64,000 bases of DNA from NCBI RefSeq assembly GCF_008119665.1, contig NZ_CP043046.1:372001-436000 (forward strand), given 5' to 3'. Of this stretch, positions 1 to 8,236 are shown in pieces; position 1 is the stretch's first letter; each line of letters begins with the position of its first letter. The position numbers were made by a program, and so were the translations under genes. The DNA is from Pigmentiphaga aceris. GTDB lineage: Bacteria > Pseudomonadota > Gammaproteobacteria > Burkholderiales > Burkholderiaceae_B. The notes under the pieces were generated by a model. It was not told the origin of the DNA, made no database searches, and saw only the letters and a list, made by a program, of their open reading frames with translations.

Positions 1-954
1 GTCACGATCTACGCCACCGGTGGCACCATCGCAGGCAGCTCGGCCAGCAACACCGACACCACCAACTACAAAGCAGGCTCCATCGGCATCGAGACCTTGA
101 TCGCGGCCGTGCCGGAGATGAAGAAGGTTGCCAACGTCAGCGGCGAGCAGATCGCCAACGTGCCCAGCAACGACGTCGACAGCGCCATCCTGCTGAAGCT
201 GGCCAAGGCCATCAACACCAAGCTCGCCGAACCCGGCGCACAAGGCGTGGTCGTCACGCACGGCACCGACACCCTGGCCGAGTCCGCCTTCTTCCTGGAC
301 CTGACGGTCAACAGCCCCAAGCCCGTGGTGATCGTCGGTGCCATGCGCCCCGCAACCGCCATCAGCGCCGACGGCCCGATGAACCTGCTGAACGCAGTGA
401 CGCTTGCCGCCAGCAAAGACGCCATGAACCGCGGCACGCTGGTCGCGCTGAACGACCGCATCGGCTCGGCGTTCTACACCATCAAGACCAACAGCACGAC
501 GCTGGACACCTTCCAGGCCGCCGAACAAGGCTTCCTGGGTGCCTTCATCGGCGGCCAGCCGAAGTTCTGGTACAGCCCCGCAGTCCCCACCGGCAAGCTG
601 ACGTTTGACGTCAGCAACGTCACCACCTTGCCCAAGGTCGTGATCCTGTACGGCTACCAAGACCAGGACGCCGCCCTGATCGACGCCGCCATCAAAGATG
701 GTGCCAAGGGCATCGTGATCGACGGTTCGGGTAACGGTTCGGTGAATGCTGCAGTGAAGGCCCGCCTGATCGAACTCGACAAGCAAGGCTTCCCGGTGAT
801 CCGCGCAACCCGTACCAATTCGGGTTATGTGACGACGAAGACCGAAGGCATCGGTTCGGGCGTCTACAGCGCGTCGAAGTCGCGCTGGTTGCTGTCGCTG
901 GCACTGGCGACGGGTGCGACGCGGGAGCAGATCAAGAGCTACTTTGGGACTTGA
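1..954 (+). CDS. ansB: Type II L-asparaginase, 5'-truncated by window edge
   Basis: Hydrolyses L-asparagine to aspartate and ammonia; family members of this type are periplasmic. The reading frame is open from base 1, so the start and any signal peptide lie outside the window. The first visible residues include ATGGTIAG (bases 16-36), which carries the family's N-terminal nucleophilic threonine. THGTDTLAESAFFLDL (from about base 256) supplies the second Thr-Asp pair, and VGAMRPAT with SADGP follows. The C-terminus GATREQIKSYFGT is typical. A clear intrinsic terminator follows at 995-1026, so this is the end of a transcription unit. Type II rather than cytoplasmic type I is inferred from motif similarity to E. 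coli AnsB. Confidence 0.9.
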   Translation, partial: VTIYATGGTIAGSSASNTDTTNYKAGSIGIETLIAAVPEMKKVANVSGEQIANVPSNDVDSAILLKLAKAINTKLAEPGAQGVVVTHGTDTLAESAFFLDLTVNSPKPVVIVGAMRPATAISADGPMNLLNAVTLAASKDAMNRGTLVALNDRIGSAFYTIKTNSTTLDTFQAAEQGFLGAFIGGQPKFWYSPAVPTGKLTFDVSNVTTLPKVVILYGYQDQDAALIDAAIKDGAKGIVIDGSGNGSVNAAVKARLIELDKQGFPVIRATRTNSGYVTTKTEGIGSGVYSASKSRWLLSLALATGATREQIKSYFGT

Positions 955-994
955 TTGACGTGCTTTGAAGCGCGGGGGATTTAGCCCCTGATGA

Positions 995-1026
995 ACCGGA
1001 CAGGCTTGGGTCTGTCCGGTTTTTTT
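995..1026 (+). terminator. Rho-independent terminator of the asparaginase gene
   Basis: A perfect 9-base stem ACCGGACAG/CTGTCCGGT (995-1003 with 1012-1020) with an 8-base loop is followed by a run of T (1020-1026). It lies 40 bases after the stop codon. Confidence 0.9.
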
Positions 1027-1057
1027 ATGCTTGAGCCAGGTACAAATTTCCTGGCAA

Positions 1058-1393
1058 CTAGCCTCTTGTCCCTTTCGAGTTAGCTTCGTAGCATTCCCTG
1101 TAGGCCTCGTTTTCAAACTCACGGACGGCACGTTCGCGTGACTGCTCTGTGGAGTACTGAGGTAGCCGATAGGCTCGCTGCACGAAAAGTTTGGACATCT
1201 CGTCGATGGAACTCCCTGAGGATGTCAGCTCCATCACTTGCGACATTGGCGCGCCCACCTGGCGAAGCTTCATGAGTTCTTTGGCCAGGTGCGAAATATC
1301 TTTGCAAGCCTGGTGCGCTGAGTTGGTCTGCGCCAAGACCGGCGATGCGGCCAGCCCAGTAAACAGCAGCGTCAACAATATGCTTCGATTCAT
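1058..1393 (-). CDS. Small secreted protein of unknown function
   Basis: Encodes 111 residues. The start at 1393 is chosen because it opens directly with a signal peptide (MNRSILLTLLFTGLAASPVLAQ, with an A-Q cleavage site); upstream in-frame codons would only add a basic extension. The mature part is about 90 residues, mostly helical and charged, with one Cys near each end (ACKD and RECYEA) that could form a disulfide in the periplasm. I do not recognise the family. It lies 100 bases downstream of the CoA-ligase operon on the same strand but may be separately transcribed. Confidence 0.6.
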   Translation of the reverse strand: MNRSILLTLLFTGLAASPVLAQTNSAHQACKDISHLAKELMKLRQVGAPMSQVMELTSSGSSIDEMSKLFVQRAYRLPQYSTEQSRERAVREFENEAYRECYEANSKGTRG

Positions 1394-1492
1394 CGCCTCG
1401 TTCCGAACGTCGATTTTGTGTCTGCGGCGGTGTCTGCGAAACGTACAACCTGGAAGGTTCAACGTCGTCTGAGACCGACGGCCGGCATGATA

Positions 1493-2731
1493 TTACTCAT
1501 ACGACCGCGCATCCTCAATCACCTTCCCATCATTCACCAAACTCCCCGCCGCCCCCATTACCACTTCCACGCGGATCTTCGTCAATTCCCGCGCGCTGGC
1601 CATGATCCGCTCGGCCAGTTCCGCTGACGCACCAGACACTTCCAACTTCAGTGTCACCACTTCAGCGCTTACTTTCCCCGTCACGACCAACCTCGCTTTG
1701 ATGACTTCCGGGTGCCGCTTGACGATCTCGGCGACTTGCTCGGGATGCACGAACATCCCTCGGATTTTTGTTGTCTGATCGGCCCGGCCCATCCAGCCTT
1801 TGATGCGCGCATTGGTGCGGCCGCAGGGGGACGGGCCAGCCAGGATGGCGCTCAGGTCGCCGGTGCCGAAGCGCACCAGGGGGTAGGCGGGGTTGAAGGT
1901 GGTGACGACCACTTCACCGACTTCGCCGTCGGGCACGGGGTCGTTGGTGCCGGGGCGCACGATTTCCACGATGATGTCTTCGGCCAGCACCAGGCCGTCG
2001 CGGGCTTCAGTCTCGTAGGCGATCAGGCCGACATCGGCGGTGCCGTAGGCTTGGTAGCCTGCCACGCCGCGCTCGGCGAACCAATCACGCACCGACGGCG
2101 GGAAGGCTTCGCCGGATACCAGGGCTTTGTGAATCGATTCCAGTTTCACGCCGAGTTCATCGGCTTTTTCCAGAATGATTTTCAGGAAGCTGGGGGTGCC
2201 GACATAGCCGTGCGGTTTCAGGTCGGCGATGGCGCGCACTTGTTGTTCGGTCTGGCCGATGCCGCCGGGGAATACGGTGCAGCCCACTGCATGCGCGGCG
2301 GTTTCCATCATCGCGCCGGCTGGCGTGAAGTGGTAGGAGAAGCAGTTGTGTGCCAGTTCACCGGCGCGGAAGCCGGCTGCATACAGCGCGCGGCCGAAGC
2401 GCCAGTAGTCGCGCTGGGTGCCTTGTGGTTCGTAGATGGGGCCGGGCGATGCGAACACGCGGGGCATGTCTTCGCCGTAGTCGACCGCGCTGAAGCCGCC
2501 GAAGGGCGGTTGTTTGGGCTGCAGGTCTACCAGTGCGTGTTTGCGCGTGACGGGGATCTTGGCCAGGGCTTCGCGCGAGGTGACGCTTGCCAGGTCGATG
2601 CCTTCCAGCTGGCGCGCCAGTGCGGGTGCCCGTTTGACGGCACGCGCAAGGGCGGCGGGCAGGGCGGCGAGCAGCGCTTGTTCGCGCTCGGCCGGGCTGC
2701 GCGTTTCCAGCGTGTCGAAGTAGTCGGGCAT
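1493..2731 (-). CDS. PaaK-like phenylacetate-CoA ligase family protein
   Basis: 412 residues, close to the length of phenylacetate-CoA ligases (about 430). Opens with YFDTLETRSPAERE, the usual PaaK-family start, and contains YGTADVGLIAYE and a RFGTGDLS segment typical of adenylate-forming enzymes, then a small C-terminal domain with KIRGMFVHPEQV. The family activates aryl or acyl acids to CoA thioesters using ATP. Oddity: the usual Ser/Thr/Gly-rich ATP loop (SSGTTGKPT) is replaced by ASPGPIYEPQG around residues 94-104. The enzyme may therefore use another chemistry or be an accessory. It is last in the Liv-type transport operon, 210 bases after livF. The substrate cannot be read from sequence. 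Confidence 0.8.
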   Translation of the reverse strand: MPDYFDTLETRSPAEREQALLAALPAALARAVKRAPALARQLEGIDLASVTSREALAKIPVTRKHALVDLQPKQPPFGGFSAVDYGEDMPRVFASPGPIYEPQGTQRDYWRFGRALYAAGFRAGELAHNCFSYHFTPAGAMMETAAHAVGCTVFPGGIGQTEQQVRAIADLKPHGYVGTPSFLKIILEKADELGVKLESIHKALVSGEAFPPSVRDWFAERGVAGYQAYGTADVGLIAYETEARDGLVLAEDIIVEIVRPGTNDPVPDGEVGEVVVTTFNPAYPLVRFGTGDLSAILAGPSPCGRTNARIKGWMGRADQTTKIRGMFVHPEQVAEIVKRHPEVIKARLVVTGKVSAEVVTLKLEVSGASAELAERIMASARELTKIRVEVVMGAAGSLVNDGKVIEDARSYE

Positions 2732-2941
2732 GGTGGGACCTCGGGTGGTGTTCGCACGGCCTGCTGGCCAGATGCGAGGTGAATACGTGGAATAACGGCT
2801 TGCAAGTCAGTGCGGACTAGCGGCTTGTCTCTGCACATAGGTCGTACAGAACACAGGCGATGGTGCTTGGTGTCTGGGGACAAGATTGGCTCGTTCGGCG
2901 GTTTGCCGTCGGCTGTCTTCTTCACGCCCCGACACGCACCA

Positions 2942-3796
2942 TCACGCCAGCCAACGCTTCCTTCGCCGATAGAACTTGTTGTCGCGGAAGCTCTTTCTTC
3001 CCCCGCTGGACAGGCCCAGATAGAACTCTTTGACGTCTTCGTTTTCAGCCAGGGCTTTGGCTTCCCCGTCCATCACGACACGTCCGTTTTCCAGGATGTA
3101 GCCGTAGTCGGCATAACGCAGTGCGACGTTGGTGTTCTGTTCGGCCAGCAGGAAGCTCACGCCTTCGCGGGTGTTCAGGTCTTTCACGATTTCAAAAATT
3201 TCTTCGACGATCTGCGGTGCCAGGCCCATGGACGGTTCGTCCAGCAGGATCATGCTGGGGTCGGCCATCAGCGCGCGGCCAATTGCCGTCATTTGTTGTT
3301 CGCCGCCCGACGTGTAGCCGGACTGGCTGGTGCGGCGGGTTTTCAGGCGCGGGAAGTAGGCGTAGACCTTTTCCAGCGCGGCGGAAATGTCGCCGCGTGA
3401 CAGGGACCGTGTGTAGGCCCCGGTCAGCAGGTTGTCTTCGATGCTCAGGTGAGCAAAGCAGTGTCGGCCTTCCATCACCTGCACCACGCCGCGCTTGACC
3501 AAGTCAGCCGGCGACAGCCGTTCGATGCGCTCGTTGCGCAGTTCGATATAGCCCTTGGTCACGTCGCCACGCTCGCCTTTCAGCAGGTTGGACACTGCGC
3601 GCAAGGTGGTGGTCTTGCCTGCGCCGTTGGCACCCAGCAGGGCGACGATGCCGCCTTGCGGAACGACCAGCGACACGCCTTTCAAGACCAGGATGACGTG
3701 GTTGTAGATGACTTCGATGCCGTTGACGGTCAGCAGCGCGGGGGCTGCGGCCGGGGCGGCGTCGACAGGGGCGGGTGCGGTAGCGGTGGCGCTCAT
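2942..3796 (-). CDS. livF: Branched-chain-type ABC transporter ATPase (LivF family)
   Basis: One of two ATPases of the importer in this operon, on the cytoplasmic face. Walker A LLGANGAGKTTT is near residue 55, the signature TSGGEQQM and Walker B ILLDEPSMGLAP follow, and the switch region is AEQN, where LivF proteins have Q rather than the usual H-loop His. The start at 3796 is preceded by AGGA and removes a spurious upstream extension. At 284 residues it is longer than typical LivF (about 235): it has an Ala/Pro-rich N-terminal 20 residues and a basic tail ending YRRRKRWLA. The substrate is probably an organic acid rather than an amino acid, because the operon carries two CoA-ligase genes. 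Confidence 0.88.
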   Translation of the reverse strand: MSATATAPAPVDAAPAAAPALLTVNGIEVIYNHVILVLKGVSLVVPQGGIVALLGANGAGKTTTLRAVSNLLKGERGDVTKGYIELRNERIERLSPADLVKRGVVQVMEGRHCFAHLSIEDNLLTGAYTRSLSRGDISAALEKVYAYFPRLKTRRTSQSGYTSGGEQQMTAIGRALMADPSMILLDEPSMGLAPQIVEEIFEIVKDLNTREGVSFLLAEQNTNVALRYADYGYILENGRVVMDGEAKALAENEDVKEFYLGLSSGGRKSFRDNKFYRRRKRWLA

Positions 3797-3923
3797 GGAT
3801 TCGGTCCTGCTGTCGGCAGGTGCACCACCTGGGGTGCAACCTGCCGGGGTTAACGCGCGGCTGTCAAACAACGCCTGTCAAGGCGTGACCATCGAGCCAG
3901 GTCTTCACATCACCAGCCGTCCA

Positions 3924-5261
3924 TCAGCCTTCGCACTTGCGCGGGGTGATGTTCTTTTCGCTGGCGTACTTGGCGGCAGCTTCTTTCACCAGTGGGTCGA
4001 TCACGCTGGCATCGCCTTGGTACCAGTCAGAGCTGTTGGTGAACTTGCCACCGTCCCAGGTGATGATGTGCGCCCAGCTTGCGCCCATGTGGTCTTTGCA
4101 AGACGTCTTGATCGGACGCAGCAGGCCGTTGAAGCCCAGCTGGTCGATACGCTCCTGGGTGATGTTGAGGTTCTCGTAACCCCAACGCACTTGCTCGCGT
4201 GTCATGGTCTTGCCCTTGCCGTACTTTTCCTGCGCAGTACGGATGGCTTCCACCGTGATCATCGAGATCAGCATGCCGCGGGTGTGCGCCACGGTGCCGA
4301 CTTCTTCACGCTTGGCCGAGCCGTTGTTCTTGTCGTAGACGTTCTTCAGCAGGTCGTCGTGAATACGGCTTTTGCCGGCCGCGTTCTGAACCGTAATGGC
4401 GTTGTAGCCCTTGGCGGCTGCGCCCAGGTCTTTCACGTCAGCTTCCGAACCCGCCCACCAGATGGCGTACATCTTTTCGCGCGGGAAGCCGGTGGCTTGT
4501 GCTTCGCGGATGGCGGTCGGCGTCATGATGCCGGCGCTCCACAGCAGCACATAGGCCGGGCGTTGCTGGCGAATCTGCAGCCAGGTGGATTTCTGTTCCA
4601 CGCCCGGTGCCACGACCGGCAGCAGGCTGAGTTCAAACCCGTGCATCTTGGCGCGTGCCGTCAGCAGCGGAATCGGTTCCTTGCCGTAGGGCGAGTCGTG
4701 ATAGACCAGCGCGATCTTCTTGCCCTTCAACTTGTCCCAGCCGCCTTCTTTCTTGGCGATGTCCTGCAGCATGATGTCGGCTGCGGTCCAGTAGGTGCCC
4801 AGGATCGGGAAGTTCCATTCGAAGACCGAGCCATCAGCCGATTCCGAGCGGCCGTAGCCGGTGGTCTGGATGGTGACCTTGTCGTTCGGGGCCTTGTCGG
4901 TCACGGCGAAGGTAATGCCGGTGGACTGCGGATCGAAGGACGATGCGCCGGTGGGGCCTTTGCTTTTCAGGCGTTCGTAGCATTCCACACCACGGTCGGT
5001 GGAGTAAGCGGTTTCGCACTCTTCATACGTGATCTTGACGCCGTTGATGCCGCCGTCGCGTTCGTTGATGAGCTTGATGTAGTCCAGCTTGCCATCGGCC
5101 CACGGAATGCCCAGCGGTGCAAAGGAACCGGTGCGATACACCAGCAGCGGTACGAACTGTTCCTGCGCCTGGGCTTGCGCCAGCATTGGCGTGGCGGTGG
5201 CGGCCAGGGCACCGGTCAGTGCCATGGCTGCGGCGGCGGTACGGAATCGGGTGAATGTCAT
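3924..5261 (-). CDS. ABC transporter periplasmic binding protein (LivK-like, type 1 fold)
   Basis: 445 residues with a signal peptide (residues 1-28, ending PMLAQAQAQ) and the periplasmic binding protein type 1 fold. It begins VPLLVYRTGSFAPLGIPWADG and continues INERDGGINGVKI, the usual LivK/AmiC-like N-terminal lobe. It captures the substrate and delivers it to the LivH/LivM permeases encoded just upstream. It is longer than amino-acid-binding LivK (about 370), as is common for relatives that bind aromatic or fatty acids. An SD-like GGAGA lies upstream of the ATG at 5261. The ligand is unknown. Confidence 0.88.
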   Translation of the reverse strand: MTFTRFRTAAAAMALTGALAATATPMLAQAQAQEQFVPLLVYRTGSFAPLGIPWADGKLDYIKLINERDGGINGVKITYEECETAYSTDRGVECYERLKSKGPTGASSFDPQSTGITFAVTDKAPNDKVTIQTTGYGRSESADGSVFEWNFPILGTYWTAADIMLQDIAKKEGGWDKLKGKKIALVYHDSPYGKEPIPLLTARAKMHGFELSLLPVVAPGVEQKSTWLQIRQQRPAYVLLWSAGIMTPTAIREAQATGFPREKMYAIWWAGSEADVKDLGAAAKGYNAITVQNAAGKSRIHDDLLKNVYDKNNGSAKREEVGTVAHTRGMLISMITVEAIRTAQEKYGKGKTMTREQVRWGYENLNITQERIDQLGFNGLLRPIKTSCKDHMGASWAHIITWDGGKFTNSSDWYQGDASVIDPLVKEAAAKYASEKNITPRKCEG

Positions 5262-5381
5262 CGCTGTGTCTCCGTGGTTGGCGGGCGGCCACGCCGTCTG
5301 CCTGGGTGTTTTCCGGTCAATGCCGGCTATCTGTGTCGATGAAAAACGGGGAATGCAGGAAAAGCGCGTGCGTGAAAACGG

Positions 5382-6446
5382 TCAGTGCGGGAAGGGCCAG
5401 ATACGCAGTTTTTCTTTCGCGATGCTCCACAGCTTGGCCAGGCCATGCGGTTCAGCGATCAGGAAGAAGACGATCAATCCACCGAAGATCATGTGTTCGA
5501 TGTGGCTGGCGGTGTCTACCGACAGCGGCAGGCCCAGCATGTGCGGAATATTGTTCAGGCCCACCGGCAACAGCACGATGAAGGCTGCGCCGAAGAAGCT
5601 GCCGACAATCGAACCCAGGCCGCCGATGATGACCATGAACAGCAGCTGGAAGGAACGTTCCAGGCTGAAGGCCAGCGGTTCCCACGAACCCAGGTGCAGG
5701 TAGCCCCACAGTGCACCGGCCACGCCGACGATGAAGGAACTGACTGCAAAGGCCGTGAGCTTGGCGTACATCGGGCGAATGCCGATCACGGATGCCGCCA
5801 CGTCCATGTCACGAATGGCCATCCATTCCCGGCCGATGGCACCACGCACCAGGTTCTTGGCCAGCAAGGCAAACACGGCAACCACGCTCAGGCAGAACAA
5901 GTAGCGCGACAGGGCCGACTGGATCGGGAAACCGAAGACTTGCAGGTTGGCGACCGACACCGAACCCGATGCCGAGTAGTTGGTCAGGAACGGAATCCGC
6001 AGGAAGGCCCAGTCCACGAAGAACTGCGCAGCCAGTGTCGCCACTGCCAGGTACAGACCACGAATGCGCAAGCTGGGAATGCCGAAGATCACGCCCACGA
6101 TGGTGGCGCACAGACCGCCCAGCAGCACTTGCACCAGCAGCGGCAGGAAGGGGAAACGCACACCGAAGTTGAAGGCTGCATAGGCCCCCACTGCCATGAA
6201 GGCACCGGTCCCCAGCGAGATCTGTCCGCAGTAGCCCACCAGAATGTTCAGGCCGATGGCCGACAAGGACAGGATCAGGAACGGGATCAGGATGGCGCGC
6301 AACAGGTAGTCGCTGGCCAGCATGGGCACGGCAAGGAAGGCGACCGCCAGTACCAGCAGCATGAACACCCGGTCTTGTCGGATCGGGAAGATCTGCTGGT
6401 CGGCGCGGTAGCTGGTCTTGAATTGACCGTTTTCACGATAGAACAT
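5382..6446 (-). CDS. livM: Branched-chain-type ABC transporter permease (LivM family)
   Basis: 354-residue polytopic inner-membrane protein with about eight to ten hydrophobic segments. The LivM signature is present: a run of helices containing LNILVGYCGQISLGTGAFMAVGAY, then FGIPSLRIRGLYLAVATLA, and later FIVGVAGALWGYLHLGSWEP and FQLLFMVIIGGLGSIVG. It forms the translocation pore with LivH. It lies 53 bases downstream of livH and 120 bases upstream of the binding-protein gene, all on one strand. Confidence 0.9.
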   Translation of the reverse strand: MFYRENGQFKTSYRADQQIFPIRQDRVFMLLVLAVAFLAVPMLASDYLLRAILIPFLILSLSAIGLNILVGYCGQISLGTGAFMAVGAYAAFNFGVRFPFLPLLVQVLLGGLCATIVGVIFGIPSLRIRGLYLAVATLAAQFFVDWAFLRIPFLTNYSASGSVSVANLQVFGFPIQSALSRYLFCLSVVAVFALLAKNLVRGAIGREWMAIRDMDVAASVIGIRPMYAKLTAFAVSSFIVGVAGALWGYLHLGSWEPLAFSLERSFQLLFMVIIGGLGSIVGSFFGAAFIVLLPVGLNNIPHMLGLPLSVDTASHIEHMIFGGLIVFFLIAEPHGLAKLWSIAKEKLRIWPFPH

Positions 6447-6499
6447 GGGCTTGGTATCCGTTAAGAATGCGGTGCTGGTTGAGCTTCAGACCTTGGCGT

Positions 6500-7429
6500 T
6501 CAGACCCGATCGATGATCTTTTCGCCGAACAGCCCCTGCGGTCGGAACAGCAGGAACACCAGCGCCAACACGTACGCAAACCACACTTCGATGCCGCCCC
6601 CGACCATCGGGCCAAGGTAGACCTCGGACAGCTTCTCGCCCACGCCGATGATCAGGCCACCGATGATGGCACCCGGCACCGAGGTCAGCCCACCCAGAAT
6701 CACCACCGGCAAGGCCCGCAGGGCGACGGTGGACAGCGTGAACTGCACGCCCAGTTTTGATCCCCAGATGATCCCGGCAACCAGCGCCACCAGACCAGCC
6801 ACTGCCCACACGATGATCCAGATGCGGTTCAGCGGAATACCGATGGACTGCGCCGCTTGGTGATCGTCGGCCACGGCGCGCAGCGCACGGCCGGTGGCGG
6901 TGTACTGGAAGAACAAGGCCAGTGCACCGACCAAGGCCGCAGCAACCGCAGCCGCAATCATGTCTTCCGCATTGACCAGTACGCCGCCTTCGAACATGCC
7001 TTCCAGCAGGAACAGCGGGTCTTTGGGCATGCCGACGTCGATGGCGTACACCGCGCTGCCGAACATGATCTGCCCAGCGCCGTCCAGGAAGTACGAGATG
7101 CCCAGCGTGGCCATCAGCAGCGTGGTCAGCTCCTGGTTGACCAGGTGGCGCAACACCACCCGCTCAATGGCCCAGGCGACCACCACCATCATGGCACCGG
7201 TGACGATCATCGCCAGCAGGTTTGCCAGGAATTTGTTCTCAAACCCGAACCAGGCTGGAATCCAGACCGAGAAGCGGGCCATGCACAGCGCGGCCAGCAA
7301 GACCATTGCGCCCTGTGCGAAGTTGAAGACGCCCGATGCCTTGAAGATCAGCACGAAGCCCAGTCCGATCAGCGCGTACAACATGCCTGACATCAGGCCG
7401 CCGAACAGTGTTTCCAGAAAAAATGCCAT
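6500..7429 (-). CDS. livH: Branched-chain-type ABC transporter permease (LivH family)
   Basis: 309-residue integral membrane protein. It begins MAFFLETLFGGLMSGMLYALIGLGFVLIFKASGVFNFAQGAM, the typical LivH first helices with the conserved NFAQG. The family's ALRAVADDHQAAQSIGI cytoplasmic coupling segment follows, then FTLSTVALRALPVVILGGLTSVPGAIIGG near the C-terminus. It partners LivM. It starts 18 bases after the livG stop, consistent with one mRNA. Confidence 0.9.
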   Translation of the reverse strand: MAFFLETLFGGLMSGMLYALIGLGFVLIFKASGVFNFAQGAMVLLAALCMARFSVWIPAWFGFENKFLANLLAMIVTGAMMVVVAWAIERVVLRHLVNQELTTLLMATLGISYFLDGAGQIMFGSAVYAIDVGMPKDPLFLLEGMFEGGVLVNAEDMIAAAVAAALVGALALFFQYTATGRALRAVADDHQAAQSIGIPLNRIWIIVWAVAGLVALVAGIIWGSKLGVQFTLSTVALRALPVVILGGLTSVPGAIIGGLIIGVGEKLSEVYLGPMVGGGIEVWFAYVLALVFLLFRPQGLFGEKIIDRV

Positions 7430-7447
7430 GGTGTGTTGTCCTGGACC

Positions 7448-8236
7448 TTAGTGGGACACGCCAAGATAGGCGCGGATCACGTCTTCGTTGTTGCGGACGT
7501 GGTCCGGTTCGCCGTCGCCGATTTTCTTGCCGTAGTCGAGCACCACCACGCGGTCGGAGATATCCATCACCACGCCCATGTCGTGCTCGATCAGCACGAT
7601 GGTGGTGCCGAATTCGTCATTCACGTCCAGGATGAAGCGGCACATGTCCTGCTTTTCCTCGACGTTCATCCCGGCCATCGGCTCGTCCAGCAGCAACATG
7701 CGCGGTTCCATGGCCAGCGCACGGCCCAGGTCGACGCGCTTTTGCAGACCGTAGGGCAGACGCCCGACCGGCGTTTTGCGGAAGGCCTGGATTTCCAGGA
7801 AGTCGATGATGTTCTCGACCACTTCACGGTGCGCGGTTTCTTCACGTTCGGCCGGGCCTAAACGGAAGGCCTGTGCCAGGATGCCGGACTTCATGCGCAG
7901 GTTGCGGCCCGTCATGATGTTGTCCAGCACGCTCATGCCCTTGAACAAGGCCAGGTTCTGGAAGGTGCGCGCGATGCCCATTTCTGCCGCGCGGCGCGGG
8001 TTCATCTTCGAGAAGCTCGCGCCCTGGAATTCGATGGACCCTTGCTGCGGCGTGTAGACGCCATTGATCACGTTCAGCATCGAGCTTTTGCCCGCGCCGT
8101 TCGGACCGATGATGGCGCGGATTTCATGCTCGCGCACATTGAAGGAAATGTCGGTCAGTGCTTTCACGCCACCGAAGGCAAGCGAGATGTGCTGCAAGTC
8201 CAGCACCACGTCGCCGATGCGTTTTTCTCTGCTCAT
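7448..8236 (-). CDS. livG: Branched-chain-type ABC transporter ATPase (LivG family)
   Basis: 262-residue ATPase, the LivF partner. Walker A GPNGAGKSS is at residues 44-52, the signature region LPYGLQKRVDLGRAL near 160-173, Walker B LLLDEP at 181-186, and the H-loop LIEHDM follows. The loop between Walker A and the signature includes IARTFQNLALFKGMSVLDNI, typical of LivG. The signature is YGLQKR rather than the more usual YGQQRR. The start codon overlaps the stop of the upstream acyl-CoA ligase gene by four bases (ATGA type), indicating translational coupling. Confidence 0.9.
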   Translation of the reverse strand: MSREKRIGDVVLDLQHISLAFGGVKALTDISFNVREHEIRAIIGPNGAGKSSMLNVINGVYTPQQGSIEFQGASFSKMNPRRAAEMGIARTFQNLALFKGMSVLDNIMTGRNLRMKSGILAQAFRLGPAEREETAHREVVENIIDFLEIQAFRKTPVGRLPYGLQKRVDLGRALAMEPRMLLLDEPMAGMNVEEKQDMCRFILDVNDEFGTTIVLIEHDMGVVMDISDRVVVLDYGKKIGDGEPDHVRNNEDVIRAYLGVSH

